Origin: Cylicocyclus nassatus
Taxonomy: Eukaryota > Nematoda > Chromadorea > Rhabditida > Strongylidae
Length of the DNA stretch: 64,000 nt
Assembly: GCA_958299035.1 (NCBI GenBank)
Contig: CATQJL010000223.1
Coordinates: 55,534,302 to 55,598,301 of the forward strand
Direction: 5' to 3'
The notes beneath the pieces are model-generated. The model did not search any database. It had not been told where the DNA came from and saw nothing but the letters and a program-made list of their open reading frames with translations. A program made the translations under genes and the position numbers. Below, one piece after another: positions 20,459-31,500 of this stretch; position 1 is the first letter of the stretch; every line of letters begins with the position of its first letter.

Positions 20459-21790
20459 TTGCTAACGAGAAAAAGCAGGGGTAAAAGAGGGCGTCCTAAG
20501 AAAAATAAGACGCAAGAAGTTCGATGCAACAAAATCTCTCTTTTCAGGACCCTGCTGGCCTCCGACGACCGCTTGAATCTGAGATTCCGCTGCAGTTGTG
20601 GTCTATTCGGCCAGATGGCACATGTAGCGATACCTGGTCTGAAACACCCGCTAGCAAGGGCCAGGATAGTCAACGACATGTTTCAACTGGCCAATATCGA
20701 ACATTTCGGAGCAAGAATGTTGGTCGGACGAAAGGAAAGAGCTAGAGCTCAGACGGAAACACTCGCAGTATCTCACGCCATAGGACTCGCTGTAGCGATA
20801 GACGCTCATCGACGTCGATGTCCTTTGTATGCCAAAAGAGTGGAGGAGGCGAAGGGAGTGAAGTACGACCACCCCGCAATCTACCCATGGCCATGCGAAT
20901 GCCCCATCGGGGACATCCTAGCGGAAGCAATCATGATGTGGGATCAGATCGAGATGCCGTTGTTGGACCATCACATGGATCGCCGTACGTTCATTGCACT
21001 CCCACCTTCTTTCGTAAGATCGGATTCTGAAATCTCATACGAAGACAACGTCATGCTACACGTTTATCGAGACTTCGGAACGCTTGCCAACAAGCTGTTG
21101 ACCGCCCGCGAGATTATGAAAGCCGTAGTCATCGTATGGCCAGACAAATTACCTGAGAGCAGGCAGATGAGGCAGCTATTAATCAGCATCGAGAGACACC
21201 TCCAAGACGGTGGAACACTTGCGTTTGTCCCAAGCCCCTATGAGGATCGGAATGCCGGAGAATGGAGAAGAGTTGGCGAAGTGTGCCGCGAGTTCGTACG
21301 ATTCTTAACGGACCCCTCCCGCAACTTCATGGCCGTGACTCGCGATCATTACTCTGGCGTCCTGGATTACGCGCCGTATACACATCCAGCCTGTTGCCTT
21401 GGAGTCAACCCGAGACGCAATGGTGCGCCCTTCATTGGACCCCAAGTACTGACATTCCTCGAGAAAGTCAGGATTACCGTGAATGATCTCATCAGGCTGC
21501 CGAAATTTGAGCCCGCAACACCAGAGCTACGCGAGCAACGAAGGCGAGAGAAGATACTGAAGGCGCGGCGCCGCAAGGAAGAGTATATGCCCAATTTCTG
21601 GGTGATTGCCGATCCGCAGAGAAAGCGTCATCGAGCACCGATAACGTTTCAAGACCCATCCCAGGCCCCGAACCGAAGGTCGAACTCTCCTAGCCGCCAC
21701 CGTAAGTCGCACAGCCGCCATTCATCCGCACACTCGCATCACAAGCATGGGCATCGTCGGGACGACTCTACTCGTCGAGGAGGCATGTGA
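20459..21790 (+). CDS. Unrecognised domain downstream of integrase, with basic tail
   Basis: A 443-residue intact frame; its first codon is TTG, and the phase is open upstream into the integrase tail, so it was most likely a Pol C-terminal extension. It begins with a basic KRGRPKK motif like an AT-hook, followed by a globular region with paired Cys/His positions (FRCSCGLFGQMAH, RRCPLYAK, WPCECPIGD, HPACCLG). A Trp-containing segment follows, then a Ser/Arg/His-rich tail (~400-443). No signal peptide or transmembrane segment is present, so it is not an envelope protein. The stop codon (21788-21790) is made by nucleotides 3-5 of the 3' LTR. Function unknown. Confidence 0.7.
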   Translation: MLTRKSRGKRGRPKKNKTQEVRCNKISLFRTLLASDDRLNLRFRCSCGLFGQMAHVAIPGLKHPLARARIVNDMFQLANIEHFGARMLVGRKERARAQTETLAVSHAIGLAVAIDAHRRRCPLYAKRVEEAKGVKYDHPAIYPWPCECPIGDILAEAIMMWDQIEMPLLDHHMDRRTFIALPPSFVRSDSEISYEDNVMLHVYRDFGTLANKLLTAREIMKAVVIVWPDKLPESRQMRQLLISIERHLQDGGTLAFVPSPYEDRNAGEWRRVGEVCREFVRFLTDPSRNFMAVTRDHYSGVLDYAPYTHPACCLGVNPRRNGAPFIGPQVLTFLEKVRITVNDLIRLPKFEPATPELREQRRREKILKARRRKEEYMPNFWVIADPQRKRHRAPITFQDPSQAPNRRSNSPSRHRKSHSRHSSAHSHHKHGHRRDDSTRRGGM

Positions 21791-22047
21791 AGGAAATATA
21801 GAATAGCTATGAGAAATGAAAGATATTTGTTAGAGTCGCGTAGGTTTGTGTTGTTAACGATTATTGTTTTATTGTAGATCATGCTGTACTTTGTACCCGC
21901 GCGGCTATAAAAGGCCGCCGGCTAGGTTGTTATTGTTCTTATTGTTATTGTTCTGTTCCGGCCTTGTCCGGATAAAGTTTTTTTATTTCTATTTCCTGCT
22001 CCACGCCAGACGCCCTCCGCATCAGCATCCCGAGCTGATGCGCTACA
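21786..22047 (+). repeat. 3' LTR of the Gypsy element
   Basis: 262 bp, TGTGAAGG...GATGCGCTACA. A purine-rich GAGGAGG stretch directly before it (~21777-21783) is the likely polypurine tract for plus-strand priming and overlaps the end of the upstream coding frame. ATCA follows at 22048-22051, completing the target duplication. Confidence 0.95.
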
Positions 22048-22363
22048 ATCAGTCCAATACTGTAAAGTGAAAAGAACGAGCCACTCACTTTTTCTGTCTG
22101 TTTATGTAATTTATACGTCTAGGCAAAACAAACTTGATGTAATTGAATTGAATTTCCTTTATAGTTTGTGTTATACTTTAGTGCGAAGGAGAACCGTCCT
22201 GAGGAAAACTATGTTTGCAGCTGCAGAAGTACAAGAACATAGAGTTATCACCATTTGCAAACAAATTTGCAATTTTTGGTCGCCAAGAGGAATCACACCG
22301 AATCATTTCAAGTTCAAGAATATTGGCCATGAATAGGTACGATATAATTTAGAATCCATTCCT

Positions 22364-22407
22364 CTCCCCCCTCCCCCTCCCCCCCCCCCCCACCCCCATC
22401 CCCTTCC
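22364..22407. repeat. C-rich simple sequence
   Basis: An almost pure pyrimidine run dominated by C (blocks of 5-12 C). Likely a slippage-prone tract; length may be unreliable. Confidence 0.8.
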
Positions 22408-23449
22408 TTATTACTTTAACCTCTTCCACCGCCAACTTACGTGCAGCAAAACAGTCCAGACCAAAGGATACTCAAGGCTTTAACCGATTTACTGTTAAAT
22501 AAAAACATCAATTGCACCTATTCAATAAAGCTGGTTAACAATAAAGCAAACGATTAGATACAACAAGATGATAAAATAGGAGAAACCAACGAATTTTAGA
22601 AAAGGTTCGACAGAAGTTTTGTACTCATAAATTAACATCACATAAAGTAAATTGCTATACGAAGGCTACTTGATTAGCTAGATCAAGGGGAGCTGTAAAC
22701 TTACAAAACGAAGTCCCTTTTGAGTTCGCAAAGTTCAAGAAGTTTCCTTCGATGTCAAACTGATTTGATAAAATGTCAAACTGAAAATATTCGCACTAAA
22801 GTGGCTTGAAAGAAGCAACACCATGTGATTTCAAATGGCTGTAAAGGAAGTGGAAAGAACGGTATAAAGCTGTTTTGATACCATCTTGCAGTTCGTTTTC
22901 TAAAGGAGTCACATTTCTAATCACATTCGATATGCTTTTGCTCCACCCTGATTCGAACCTATATTCTGTCTCAATACCCCCCCCCAGCATTATCGTTTGC
23001 CTTCCGGCATGACATGAAGGCTCTACCGTGCATAATTAGGCACATAATCGTAATTATCATGTCAAATAACCACCATGGGCCAAGTTTTAGCAAATTCTGA
23101 GGCTTCCCAAATGTTCGACCACCCAAGTGAAGTGATCATTTTCAAACATGATTAACTATATTTTAAAAGTGAATTAGCTAGCTTTTTTGTGCTCAGTATA
23201 AAGCACTACTCCTTATTTGCCGATACCATGATTTCTGCTTCAAATAACCATCAAACTATGGAATTAGAAGCAGGCCAAAACCTCGTTTGTCGCATTTTTC
23301 ACTTCCAATGGCTGCGCTTTCACCAGCTTTTACTCAGAGCGCAGAAAATGAATCAGGCCCAAATTATTTTTGTAGAAACTACAAGATTCTGTCTGTCAAC
23401 CTATATGTATTTTGTTCGCTAAAATTCTTTTCGGAGGCCAGTCATTGGA

Positions 23450-23508
23450 GTGTGGCACAATCTCTAAAAAGCTGTGGCGGCCACAGTTTTTTAAAAGTTG
23501 TGTCACAC
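23450..23508. repeat. Small hairpin repeat (GTGTGGCACAA type)
   Basis: GTGTGGCACAA...AAAAAGCTGTGG pairs with CCACAG...TTGTGTCACAC around a central GGCGGCC. The imperfect palindrome of ~59 bp looks like a tiny foldback MITE. No target duplication was resolved. Confidence 0.5.
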
Positions 23509-24250
23509 CCCATTAACTTACCTTCAAAGCATTCAAATCTCTCTCTGTTTTTTATATGATTGCTACTCTAAACCTTCTTCTCCACATAGCAGAAATTTCA
23601 TTCAAAATGGTTTCTCCTAGGGAAAGATATAGAGTTTTCCTTAGCTAAGCAAATGGAAAACACCGCAAAAATATTGGATTACGGTAGTGTGCTGCTAGAT
23701 CTGCGCTACTACGTGAATCGCGAGGAAGGCGGCAAGAACAAATGTTTTCAACAGCCTGATTTTCGTAACCTTTACAAAAGTGAATTGAGCCTGATTGGTC
23801 TCCTCTAATCTCAGAAATTGAAAGGGACAAATGGGACAAACGAGATTTTGGCTTGCTCTTAATTCCAGAGTTTGGAGGTTAGTTGAAGTGAGATTCCTAG
23901 TGTGAGCAAAAAATAGTAGTACTTTGTAATGAGTGCAAAAAGAAGTAGTTTACTCACCTTTGAAAAAAGGTTAGCATGTTCGAAAATGACCACCTCACTT
24001 GGGTGTCTAATATCTCAAAATTCACTGAACTTGGCCCGCAGGGATTTTTTGACATGATTACAAAAAGCTCTTATGCTTATTCTTTTAATATGCTTACTGT
24101 GCGTGTACAAGGTGGGCCAAAACATCAGTGCTGGTATCTTGCAAAATGAGCGTGTGGCATTGTTGACTGACATCATGTCGCTAACATCACTATCACCTCG
24201 ATAACGACCCTCTTACCTCTTCCTCACCCCTCTACGGCGGCGTGGCAGGA

Positions 24251-24327
24251 GTTCCCAAAGCTTGGCCGCTTTTCCTCGCAGAGGTGCCAAGCACCTCTGC
24301 GAGGAAAAGCGGCCAAGCTTTGGGAAC
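24251..24327. repeat. Perfect 37-bp-arm palindrome
   Basis: Two exactly complementary 37-nt arms (beginning GTTCCCAAAGCTTGGCCGCT) are separated by the 3-nt loop CAA, 77 bp in total. The flanks repeat pieces of the arm (TGCCAAGCACCTCC at ~24330), so this is the core of a somewhat larger repeat. No open frame depends on it. It could be a foldback MITE or a hairpin-RNA source; no small-RNA evidence is available from sequence alone. Confidence 0.85.
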
Positions 24328-25971
24328 TTGCCAAGCACCTCCAGAAATCCCTTGAAGGACACCACACTTTCTCGGGGTCAAAGGGCAACTCCGCCCATTA
24401 CTCCTCCCTCTAGGTGCCCTTTTGAATTGTGTACTCGCACTGCAAGACATGCTTCATTGTATTATATGAGGATGACAGAACTAGAATCGAGACACAGAAA
24501 AATTTCTAGCTTTCAAAAGTTTAGAATCCATAAACAACTGGCTGATTTTTAAGTCATGTTCTACCCATGTTTTCGGATAGATTGGCGCTTCCTTAAAAAC
24601 TTTTAAGTGCTCGCGTTTGAGTAAGTTTGTGGAACATATCGCATTAACATAAATTAAGCAGAAGTTATGAGTCTTCCAATCACGGTATATAACAGAGAAC
24701 TTAGTTTATTTTACAAGTTCTAAAATCATCTAAGAATAGCGAATTACCATATCTTGCAAATTCAGTGTCGGATTGGAACTCTTAGTCAACTCTTTGATCA
24801 CGCGACGAAGTCTGGTATTCTAGTACATAAATTGTAGGAAATATTACACCTGAAAATTCCTTTATGATAATTTGGGCCTTACTGATCATTAGAGTAATTG
24901 GAATGAAAAACTTATTCGAATATATAATGGCAGACGATAAAAAAAGTATGTGTTCAGATATCCTATCTGTTGGATAAAGCGTTAAATGCTTGCTCGAATA
25001 CTTTGATATACTTCTTTCAAAATGGGTCCTTCTATTGTTGAGAAAGAATTGGGTTCTCAAACTCCTGATGCTAAATTACTTCAATCAGACCAGTAACATA
25101 CAATTACTGTACATCTGATCGACTACATTCCCTAATATTTCGAATAACCGGATTTTCCATTCAAAAAATTCTTGCTGCTTTTCTCCTCTTAAAGCAATGT
25201 TCAAGTGCTCTTTTTTGAAAGAATGACATAGCAGAAGTTTCAAGCCGCCTCACTTAAGAAATGATAACTGTGTTCCGTTTTTTCTCCATTTCTTTCTCTT
25301 ATTACTTAATGACTGAATCTATGTTCTCGCTGCTTGCACGCCTTACAATGAGATCAGTAAATGGGAGGAGCAACGGGCGGGTCCTGACCTCTGAGACGCA
25401 GAGGTGCTAGAACCCTCCTGGGTGCGAATGCTGGTGCGAAGTTGGTGCGAGGAAAGGTGCTAGGAACTCCTGCACGCCCTCCCCCCTCTACGTCCCTCCA
25501 GGTGTGGCGTGCCACACCCCACGCTTGACCTTGGATATGAATAATTATGGATAAATTATATAAATTCAAAGATTTTGTGTGTCGTCTTAAGGTGGCTACC
25601 ACGTTACTTACCATTAACATGAGCAGAACAGATCCAAATAAAATTGAGTCTTGTTCTTTCTTCATATAAGTTGCAAGCTTCTTCAAACATAACTCCATGC
25701 TTAAGCTTAAGCAGTGTCGGTGGTATGTCATCCTAAGCTTTGTATTTCCGCTGTGCTACTGCTTCGAACATTACTTACCTGCTGTTCATCTCTTTCGATT
25801 TTCGTTTTCCATGTCTCCTCTTTTCTTCCATTCACTCTTAGTGTGCGATATTTTGCCATTTTATGGACTTCACAAAAGGAGAGGTGAAGGGCACTCACTC
25901 CGATAATGGCCATTATTACTGACATTTAGGATCCCACAACGAATTTGCTATAAAGATTTTATCGAGCACTG

Positions 25972-26135
25972 AACTCTACGGGTGGAGGACTATATGTCGC
26001 CGAATTTGAAAGAGTTCCGCGCGGATTCCCTGCAGGAACGCATGTCCGCGCATGTACAAGGATGCGCATTTGTCGCAAATGACCGCGGGGACCGCCCTTT
26101 TTCGGCGACGTATAGTCCTCTACCCAAACTCTACG
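25972..26135. mobile_element. 146-bp foldback MITE with 9-bp target duplication
   Basis: The element is 25981-26126, GGTGGAGGACTATATGTCGCCG at the left and its near-complement (CGGCGACGTATAGTCCTCTACCC) at the right. AACTCTACG is duplicated at 25972-25980 and 26127-26135. The first ~9 bases match the element at 1858, which also has a 9-bp duplication, so both belong to one small MITE family, probably Mutator-like (inference). Confidence 0.82.
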
Positions 26136-26903
26136 ACTCTTTTTTCAGATATTTTGCTACTTATTAAGAAGTATTTGTTACAAGCAATATCTCAGTATTT
26201 TGCAATGCACTCAAAACTAAAATTTCATCTCATTTTCTTTGGCCAGAATTCAAGCGCGGATGGTGGCGCTATAGAATGTTTAGGTACTGTATGTAATTTA
26301 AATAATCTACATTATGCACACTTAACTATATTTTTGAAGTTATCCAGACTGAGATAACGGCGTCTCAACATGGGTAGTTGCTGGATAATTCTATGGCTAT
26401 CTCTATTCTCTGTAGCTTTGCTTGAACATAAGCTAAGGGTGAGAGAGAGAAAGATCCTAAGAAGAAAGTGCTCGCTGGTTAAATTTCAAGAAAAGATTGG
26501 CAAGTGAGAGCGAAATGTTTTGATATTAACAAACACGACGACAAGTAGCTACAAACTTTTCAGTCTTCTGATCCAACCCGTCCTTCCGCCTCCTTCTTGT
26601 GAAAATCATATGTGCCGGAACCAGAGTGCAAGCTACAAATGCAAATATTGTTAACTTTTTGAGCCACCATACTTCTTCAACGTCGCCTGTTTGCTTCGGA
26701 GTGCGCGAATTGCATTAAATTGCTTTCTAATGCTACAAATGCATCGAGGCGAGAACAATCGTTCCATTTGTACACGAGTACAATATATGTGTATTTACAA
26801 CCTGTTCTTACCATTAGAGATGAAAAATTAGTAGGTGTTTAAACATATCAACGCTGTGCATGGACTTTGCTACATGTGAAACCCATGTGATATCAGACTG
26901 CGG

Positions 26904-27328
26904 TTAAAGGCAGTGTCTCACCAAAATTTAGTTGCCGAGATTTTTGCATTTTGCAAGCCTGTCGGACCCTGTCTAGCACTGTATGGGCTCAAAATCGCAT
27001 GAAGTTCCCAAAAACCCCGTTTTCTGGAGGCCCCGCGGAAGCGACGTGGACGAGTTGTACCTTCCAACTTCAGGCTCAGCCACAGTGGCAGCAACAGAGG
27101 GGAGGTGGATGCTAAGTGGAGGGACATGCTCAAACGCGTAAGGGGGGAGACCGAAGGAGTCGTACGCGCGTACCAGCTCGCTCTCCGCGTACCACTTTGA
27201 GCGAATTTTTTTCAGCGTGGAGGGGGTCAAATTGAGTGGGACTTGTTGCAGTGGCCTATTTAGAGGTCCCTATAATAGAATATGTGACGATCCGCGCAAC
27301 CTCAACTTTGGTGAGACACTGCCTTTAA
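26904..27328. mobile_element. MITE with TTAAAGGCAGTGTCTCACC ends
   Basis: A 19-bp terminal inverted repeat is exact (26904-26922 against 27310-27328). The ends include TTAA/TTTAA, so the target may be TTAA or TA; this cannot be decided from one copy. The ~425-bp interior has no transposase. Open frames inside on the minus strand are unsupported. Confidence 0.75.
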
Positions 27329-27705
27329 GGCAATCGTCAAAAAAGGTTTTAAAGCTTATTACGATAGATGGGATCTCATGGTATGATATAATAACATTTG
27401 GCAACCTCCTCGTGTCAGACTTCGAAAAGCGACACCCTCTTTGGTTGTATATTGCTCCTTGTTTTGTTGACTGGCTTGGCTTTTTGAAAGTTTAAGCAAA
27501 GGAGACCTCATAAAATCCGTTGCGAAGTTAGGCCAAATTTTCCGTGTTCACCTCACAAAGTCTGTTCATTGCCAAACAGTACAATCAAGTTTCGGCATAA
27601 GGGTGGCAGAACTTTTAATCCACTTAGGTTTGTCAAAGTTATGACATAAATGTGCTCTAAAAGTTTACCATAATATTGTTTCAAACTCTCTCTCTCATCT
27701 TTGCT

Positions 27706-27868
27706 GCAACCCAAAAGGGTGCGGGTCAGGAGTCACGATTTATCGCGATGCGACGCCGCCGCGACGTCGAGCAGTACCTACCTCAGCTCCCGTCAGTACT
27801 CTTGCTTTTACTTGTGTCATTCATGTATCTTTTGAGGCCGCCAAAGATCTGACCCGCTCTTTTCAACC
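27706..27868. repeat. Possible MITE with GCGGGTCAG ends
   Basis: The left flank CCAAAAGGGTGCGGGTCAG and the complement of the right flank (GGTTGAAAAGAGCGGGTCAG) are similar. The interior is GC-rich (GACGCCGCCGCGACGTC) compared with its surroundings. The termini are imperfect and no target duplication is visible. Confidence 0.35.
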
Positions 27869-28904
27869 ATGAAAAGTGTGTGTTGATCGAACGTTTCTAC
27901 GAAAAGTTATGACTTTTGAGTTTACAATAGAGTGTGATGGAATTGATTTTTTTGTCAATTCCTTTTAAAAAGCCATAATTTTTCATAGAGGCGTCCATCA
28001 GCGCAAACTTATCACGGTTGGAAATAGCAGTACTTGGAAGTTATGTACTGACAATTTCGGTTATTTCTGCAACGCTTCAGATTTTTGGCAGCTCAACTTA
28101 AAATGATTGGCTTGATTGTTTCTTCACAGTCTTATCATTGCAACCAGCGTTTGAGAGAACCTCGCTAAGACAGCATACAAAGTGAAAGGCTTCTTCTTCC
28201 TAGTACAGTCACAGCAACGCAAATCTGTCCAAGTATTGCGAAGTTTCGATTTATTAAAGATGAAACGACAGAACTTTTGGACCCACCTAATAATAGAAGC
28301 ACTTTACATCCTTATGCAAGAATTTTCTCCGCTTCGTAACTGCAACCTTGAAAATGAAAGGTTTGTGCGACTCCTTCTTGGCGCTATTTTTGAAGGATTA
28401 TGCCTTTTGTTACATTCTGAGTGATTCATGCCTTACAGATTCTCAAGCCAAACAACCTCGTAACAACCAAACAACCTCAAAAAATCTTCTTCCGGACCAA
28501 TTTACAAAACTGCCTTCCTACCTGCGGAGCTTTCGTGCAAGTTTTGAGGGTTTTCTGGAGAAAAAAATCAAATGCGCAACAGGGAAGAATTAATTGTTAA
28601 AATCCTTCTAGCTCAAATGAGGCAACAACGAGCGAAGGTATGTTCAGACTCAGAACATTTATTGCATAAAATGCCCTGACAATCATCGCAGCTCCATTCA
28701 CGCAATAGAAAAAACATATCACTGATCTTATTATAATTAAGCTATCATTTTTTGCTCCAGTATACGCCCATAACATTTTGCTTAAAAACGTCCTGCAGAT
28801 AAGGAAGGTATATTTGATATTAGCGTTTCATACCTTTCAAAATTTTTTTACAAAACTCGTGGAAGGCCAATTCGACCAAACATCCTTTTTTGTAAGAGGA
28901 CAAG

Positions 28905-29172
28905 AACACCAGCCCGGAATGTCTGCTTGTCTGTGTGCGTCTGTCTGTAGTATGTCCGGAAATTTCTGGACCGATCCGGATCAACTTGGCACACATGCGC
29001 TTCAAGGCGGAGCGAGTGTCGTGGGCTATTCATTATTATAAATCAATTTTCTCGAGTTTTTACAAAGTTTGGGATGCGGGGCTGGGGAGTTGACACGGGG
29101 GGGGGAGAGAACTTAGCATGATGATTACGAAAATTTGAGATAGTGCCAGGGAAAGCCGGGTTTGCCAGCTAG
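28905..29172 (+). mobile_element. Decayed non-autonomous Helitron
   Basis: It contains the GTCTGCTTGTCTGTGTG tract, the GGACCGATCCGGATCAACTTGG segment split between 28969 and 28990, and a terminal ..AAGCCGGGTTTGCCAGCTAG ending at 29172 followed by T. All match the Helitron at 13583-14513 in the same order. The internal palindrome has been lost and the 5' end is unclear. Confidence 0.6.
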
Positions 29173-30604
29173 TTGCAAATAAACAACACTACGACTGACT
29201 TTGGATAACTTGTTGTAAACAAAAAAATCAATGAAGGATAAGAACCAAAAATTGTCTCCAGTCACAAGAATTGTTCTTTGTGTATACTATAGATTGATGA
29301 GTTGACCGCTGAGCATATATTCAGAGATTCTATTACTCCCTCAGGGGAAGGGAGGTACGGTAAAAAGCGCTTTTAGGTATCAATCCTGACAATGAAGAGA
29401 AAATGAGGAAAGGTACAGTCTTTTTCAGCCTCGAGTAGGCGAAGCACTCCAAGTGGAGCAGCGCGTCCACACCGCTACTGTCTCAGCGAGGTAGATTAGA
29501 ATGAAAAGACGCAGATTGCAAAGCGGCGCGAATCCTTGCGAAGCGGACTCCCGCCAGTCCGATTTCCGTCTAAACTGAGTTGAAACTTACCATACAACAC
29601 TACAACGTACAGGAATTCACCTTCTTTAGTATGTGTAAAACATGAATGAACTACTGCCTTACCGCTAGCGCTGCAGCCTTCGGCGCGGTTCATATTAACG
29701 CTGCGTCGCGCAGTTTTTTATTTTTTTGCTACCTGCAGGTAACGGCACTCCGGCAAATTTTTGGCCCGAGAGCTTGGCTGCAACGCTCTGTGAATTTGTG
29801 ACAAACAGATCATTGCACAGACACATGAGAAAGACGGACGATCTTAGCGTGTCATTAAAGTAGAATATTGCCTTCTAACCTAGGTGTCTAACCTTCCATA
29901 CACTGAACATAGTGATTTCAAGATGTTCTAATGTTCTAATGTTCTGATAGCACTTCCTTATTTTCACTTTCATAATCGCTAAGCTTGCAGCTTTCTCAAG
30001 GTCTGTTGACTTTTACTGCAAAATACTGCTACCAAGGCCTTTAATTAACGTTGCCTCTTCAGATTTACCAGTTTGCTGACCTGTGCTGAACTCGATCAGA
30101 TATGAGTTTTTGAAGATATGTCTGAAATGAGGATAAAATCCGAAACTGTGGATATCAATGAGTATGAGGGAATGGAGTTCGCAGGATTTTTTTGGAATGG
30201 GATACGGTTTTTTATTTTTTTCAAACTTTATCTGGTTCAAACTTGATTCGCTGGCTATCTTGTAGAACTTGCTTGGCTCTAGTATTAGATTGTAACATAA
30301 GTCTTGAGACACTCTGACTTCTTACGGCGGTAACTCATACAGATCACATTTTCAAAAGGGAAAATATTTTTTCATTCTTTCGCAAGTGGCTTGAATTGCT
30401 ATGTCTGTTTTGAAATACAAAGTAGCCTTACATGGGCTAGGTTGGCCAACAGATAAGTTCGTTTGCTTTTTCTGCTCTTACAAATGCTGCAGACAATTTC
30501 TGCGGCAAAAATTCTGCTCACAATTCCAGCGTCAGGCTGCCCTTCCAAAGAAGGGCATGTGACAAGCCGGCTGAGAAACACCCCGTCGCATCACCATAGC
30601 AGAC

Positions 30605-31426
30605 ATGTCTCATATAGAATCTCGAGTAAAGGCTAGGGCGTCCCCCGGAAGCGACGCGCATTCGAGCCCGACGAATGCGAAGAGTGGGCGAGGGTTACCG
30701 TCTCAGCAAGGTGAACGGGGACGGCTAAAGCGGCTAGTTCACCAGAGGCAACGAACCAAGGCATCGCAGACTCTCCGTCTAGCTACCATCAATATGGGCA
30801 CACTCACCTCTCGTTCTCGTGAGTTAGCAGATCTTCTGAAGAGGCGGCGAGTCGATGTAGCCTGCATACAGGAAACAAAGTGGAGCGGGGCAAAGTCACG
30901 CGACATCGGAGATGGATATAAGCTCCTGTACAACGGTGCCACCTGCACCAGAAACGGGGTTGGTATAGCTGTCTCGGAGACTCTACGGAGCAATATACTT
31001 GACGTTGAGCGCATAAGCGATCGTCTGATGAGCATCAAGATAGATACTGGGAAACAGGTCCTACGAGTAATTACCGCCTATGCGCCACAAGTCGGATGTA
31101 AGGATGACGAAAAAGACGCGTTCTGGCAGGAGTTGGATGACCACATCAGTACAGTTCCACTAGATGAGACACTCCTGCTAAGAGCGGACCTCAACGGACA
31201 TGTGGGAAAAAGGCGAGGAGAAGCCGGGAAATGTCACGGAGGCCACGGATACGGAACGCGCAACGAAGAAGGTGAGCGCATTCTGGAATTCGCCTCAGCT
31301 CATGATCTGGTCCTGGCGAACACATACTACATCAAGAAGCTTGATCACCTCATAACATATGCGAGTGGCGATCGGCGAACACAGATAGACTTCTGGGCTA
31401 TCCGACAACGTGACCTCAAAAAGTAA
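30605..31426 (+). CDS. RTE AP-like endonuclease domain
   Basis: 273 residues. Motifs of the exonuclease/endonuclease/phosphatase fold are visible: LATINMGTL (Asn), VACIQETKW (catalytic Glu), VITAYAP, a DLNGHVGKR segment (Asp/Asn) and a terminal QIDFWAI region. The enzyme nicks target DNA to prime reverse transcription. The N-terminus is basic and Ser-rich. The frame ends early at 31426; in related elements it continues into RT, so a frame change lies between 31426 and 31501. Confidence 0.85.
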   Translation: MSHIESRVKARASPGSDAHSSPTNAKSGRGLPSQQGERGRLKRLVHQRQRTKASQTLRLATINMGTLTSRSRELADLLKRRRVDVACIQETKWSGAKSRDIGDGYKLLYNGATCTRNGVGIAVSETLRSNILDVERISDRLMSIKIDTGKQVLRVITAYAPQVGCKDDEKDAFWQELDDHISTVPLDETLLLRADLNGHVGKRRGEAGKCHGGHGYGTRNEEGERILEFASAHDLVLANTYYIKKLDHLITYASGDRRTQIDFWAIRQRDLKK

Positions 31427-31500
31427 AGGACTGCAAAGTCATCCCCGGTGAGAGCTGCATACCTCAGCACAGAGCACTGCTTCTCGACATCAGAATCCCA

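Larger units (their letters stand above)
14815..22051 (+). mobile_element. Ty3/Gypsy LTR retrotransposon, full length
   Basis: The 7.2-kb element (14819-22047) has 262-bp LTRs differing at three positions by eye, TG..CA ends and a 4-bp target duplication ATCA (14815-14818, 22048-22051). Domain order is gag (with zinc knuckle), protease, reverse transcriptase, RNase H, integrase, which is the Gypsy order. Near-identical LTRs imply a recent insertion, yet pol has at least four frame changes, so it is either newly inactivated or carries consensus errors at homopolymers. No transmembrane envelope-like protein is visible; the frame after the integrase is a different, unrecognised domain. Confidence 0.95.
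22052..30479. other. 8.4 kb without a recognisable gene
   Basis: AT-rich DNA with only short unsupported frames. The identifiable content is small hairpins and MITEs listed separately (23450, 24251, 25972, 26904, 27706, 28905), a C-rich run at 22364-22407, a C run at ~22977 and a short tandem GTTCTAAT repeat at ~29925-29947. The stretch ~30290-30430 is similar, in inverted orientation, to 39050-39180, marking a dispersed repeat. Confidence 0.5.

Noticed and set aside
20459..21790. Gypsy third frame as an envelope gene
   Set aside because: No signal peptide, no transmembrane segment, and continuity with the integrase phase; the evidence favours a Pol extension.
22940..22975. Possible tRNA T-arm (GGTTCGAATC on the minus strand)
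   Set aside because: The flanking bases do not form a T-stem or acceptor stem.
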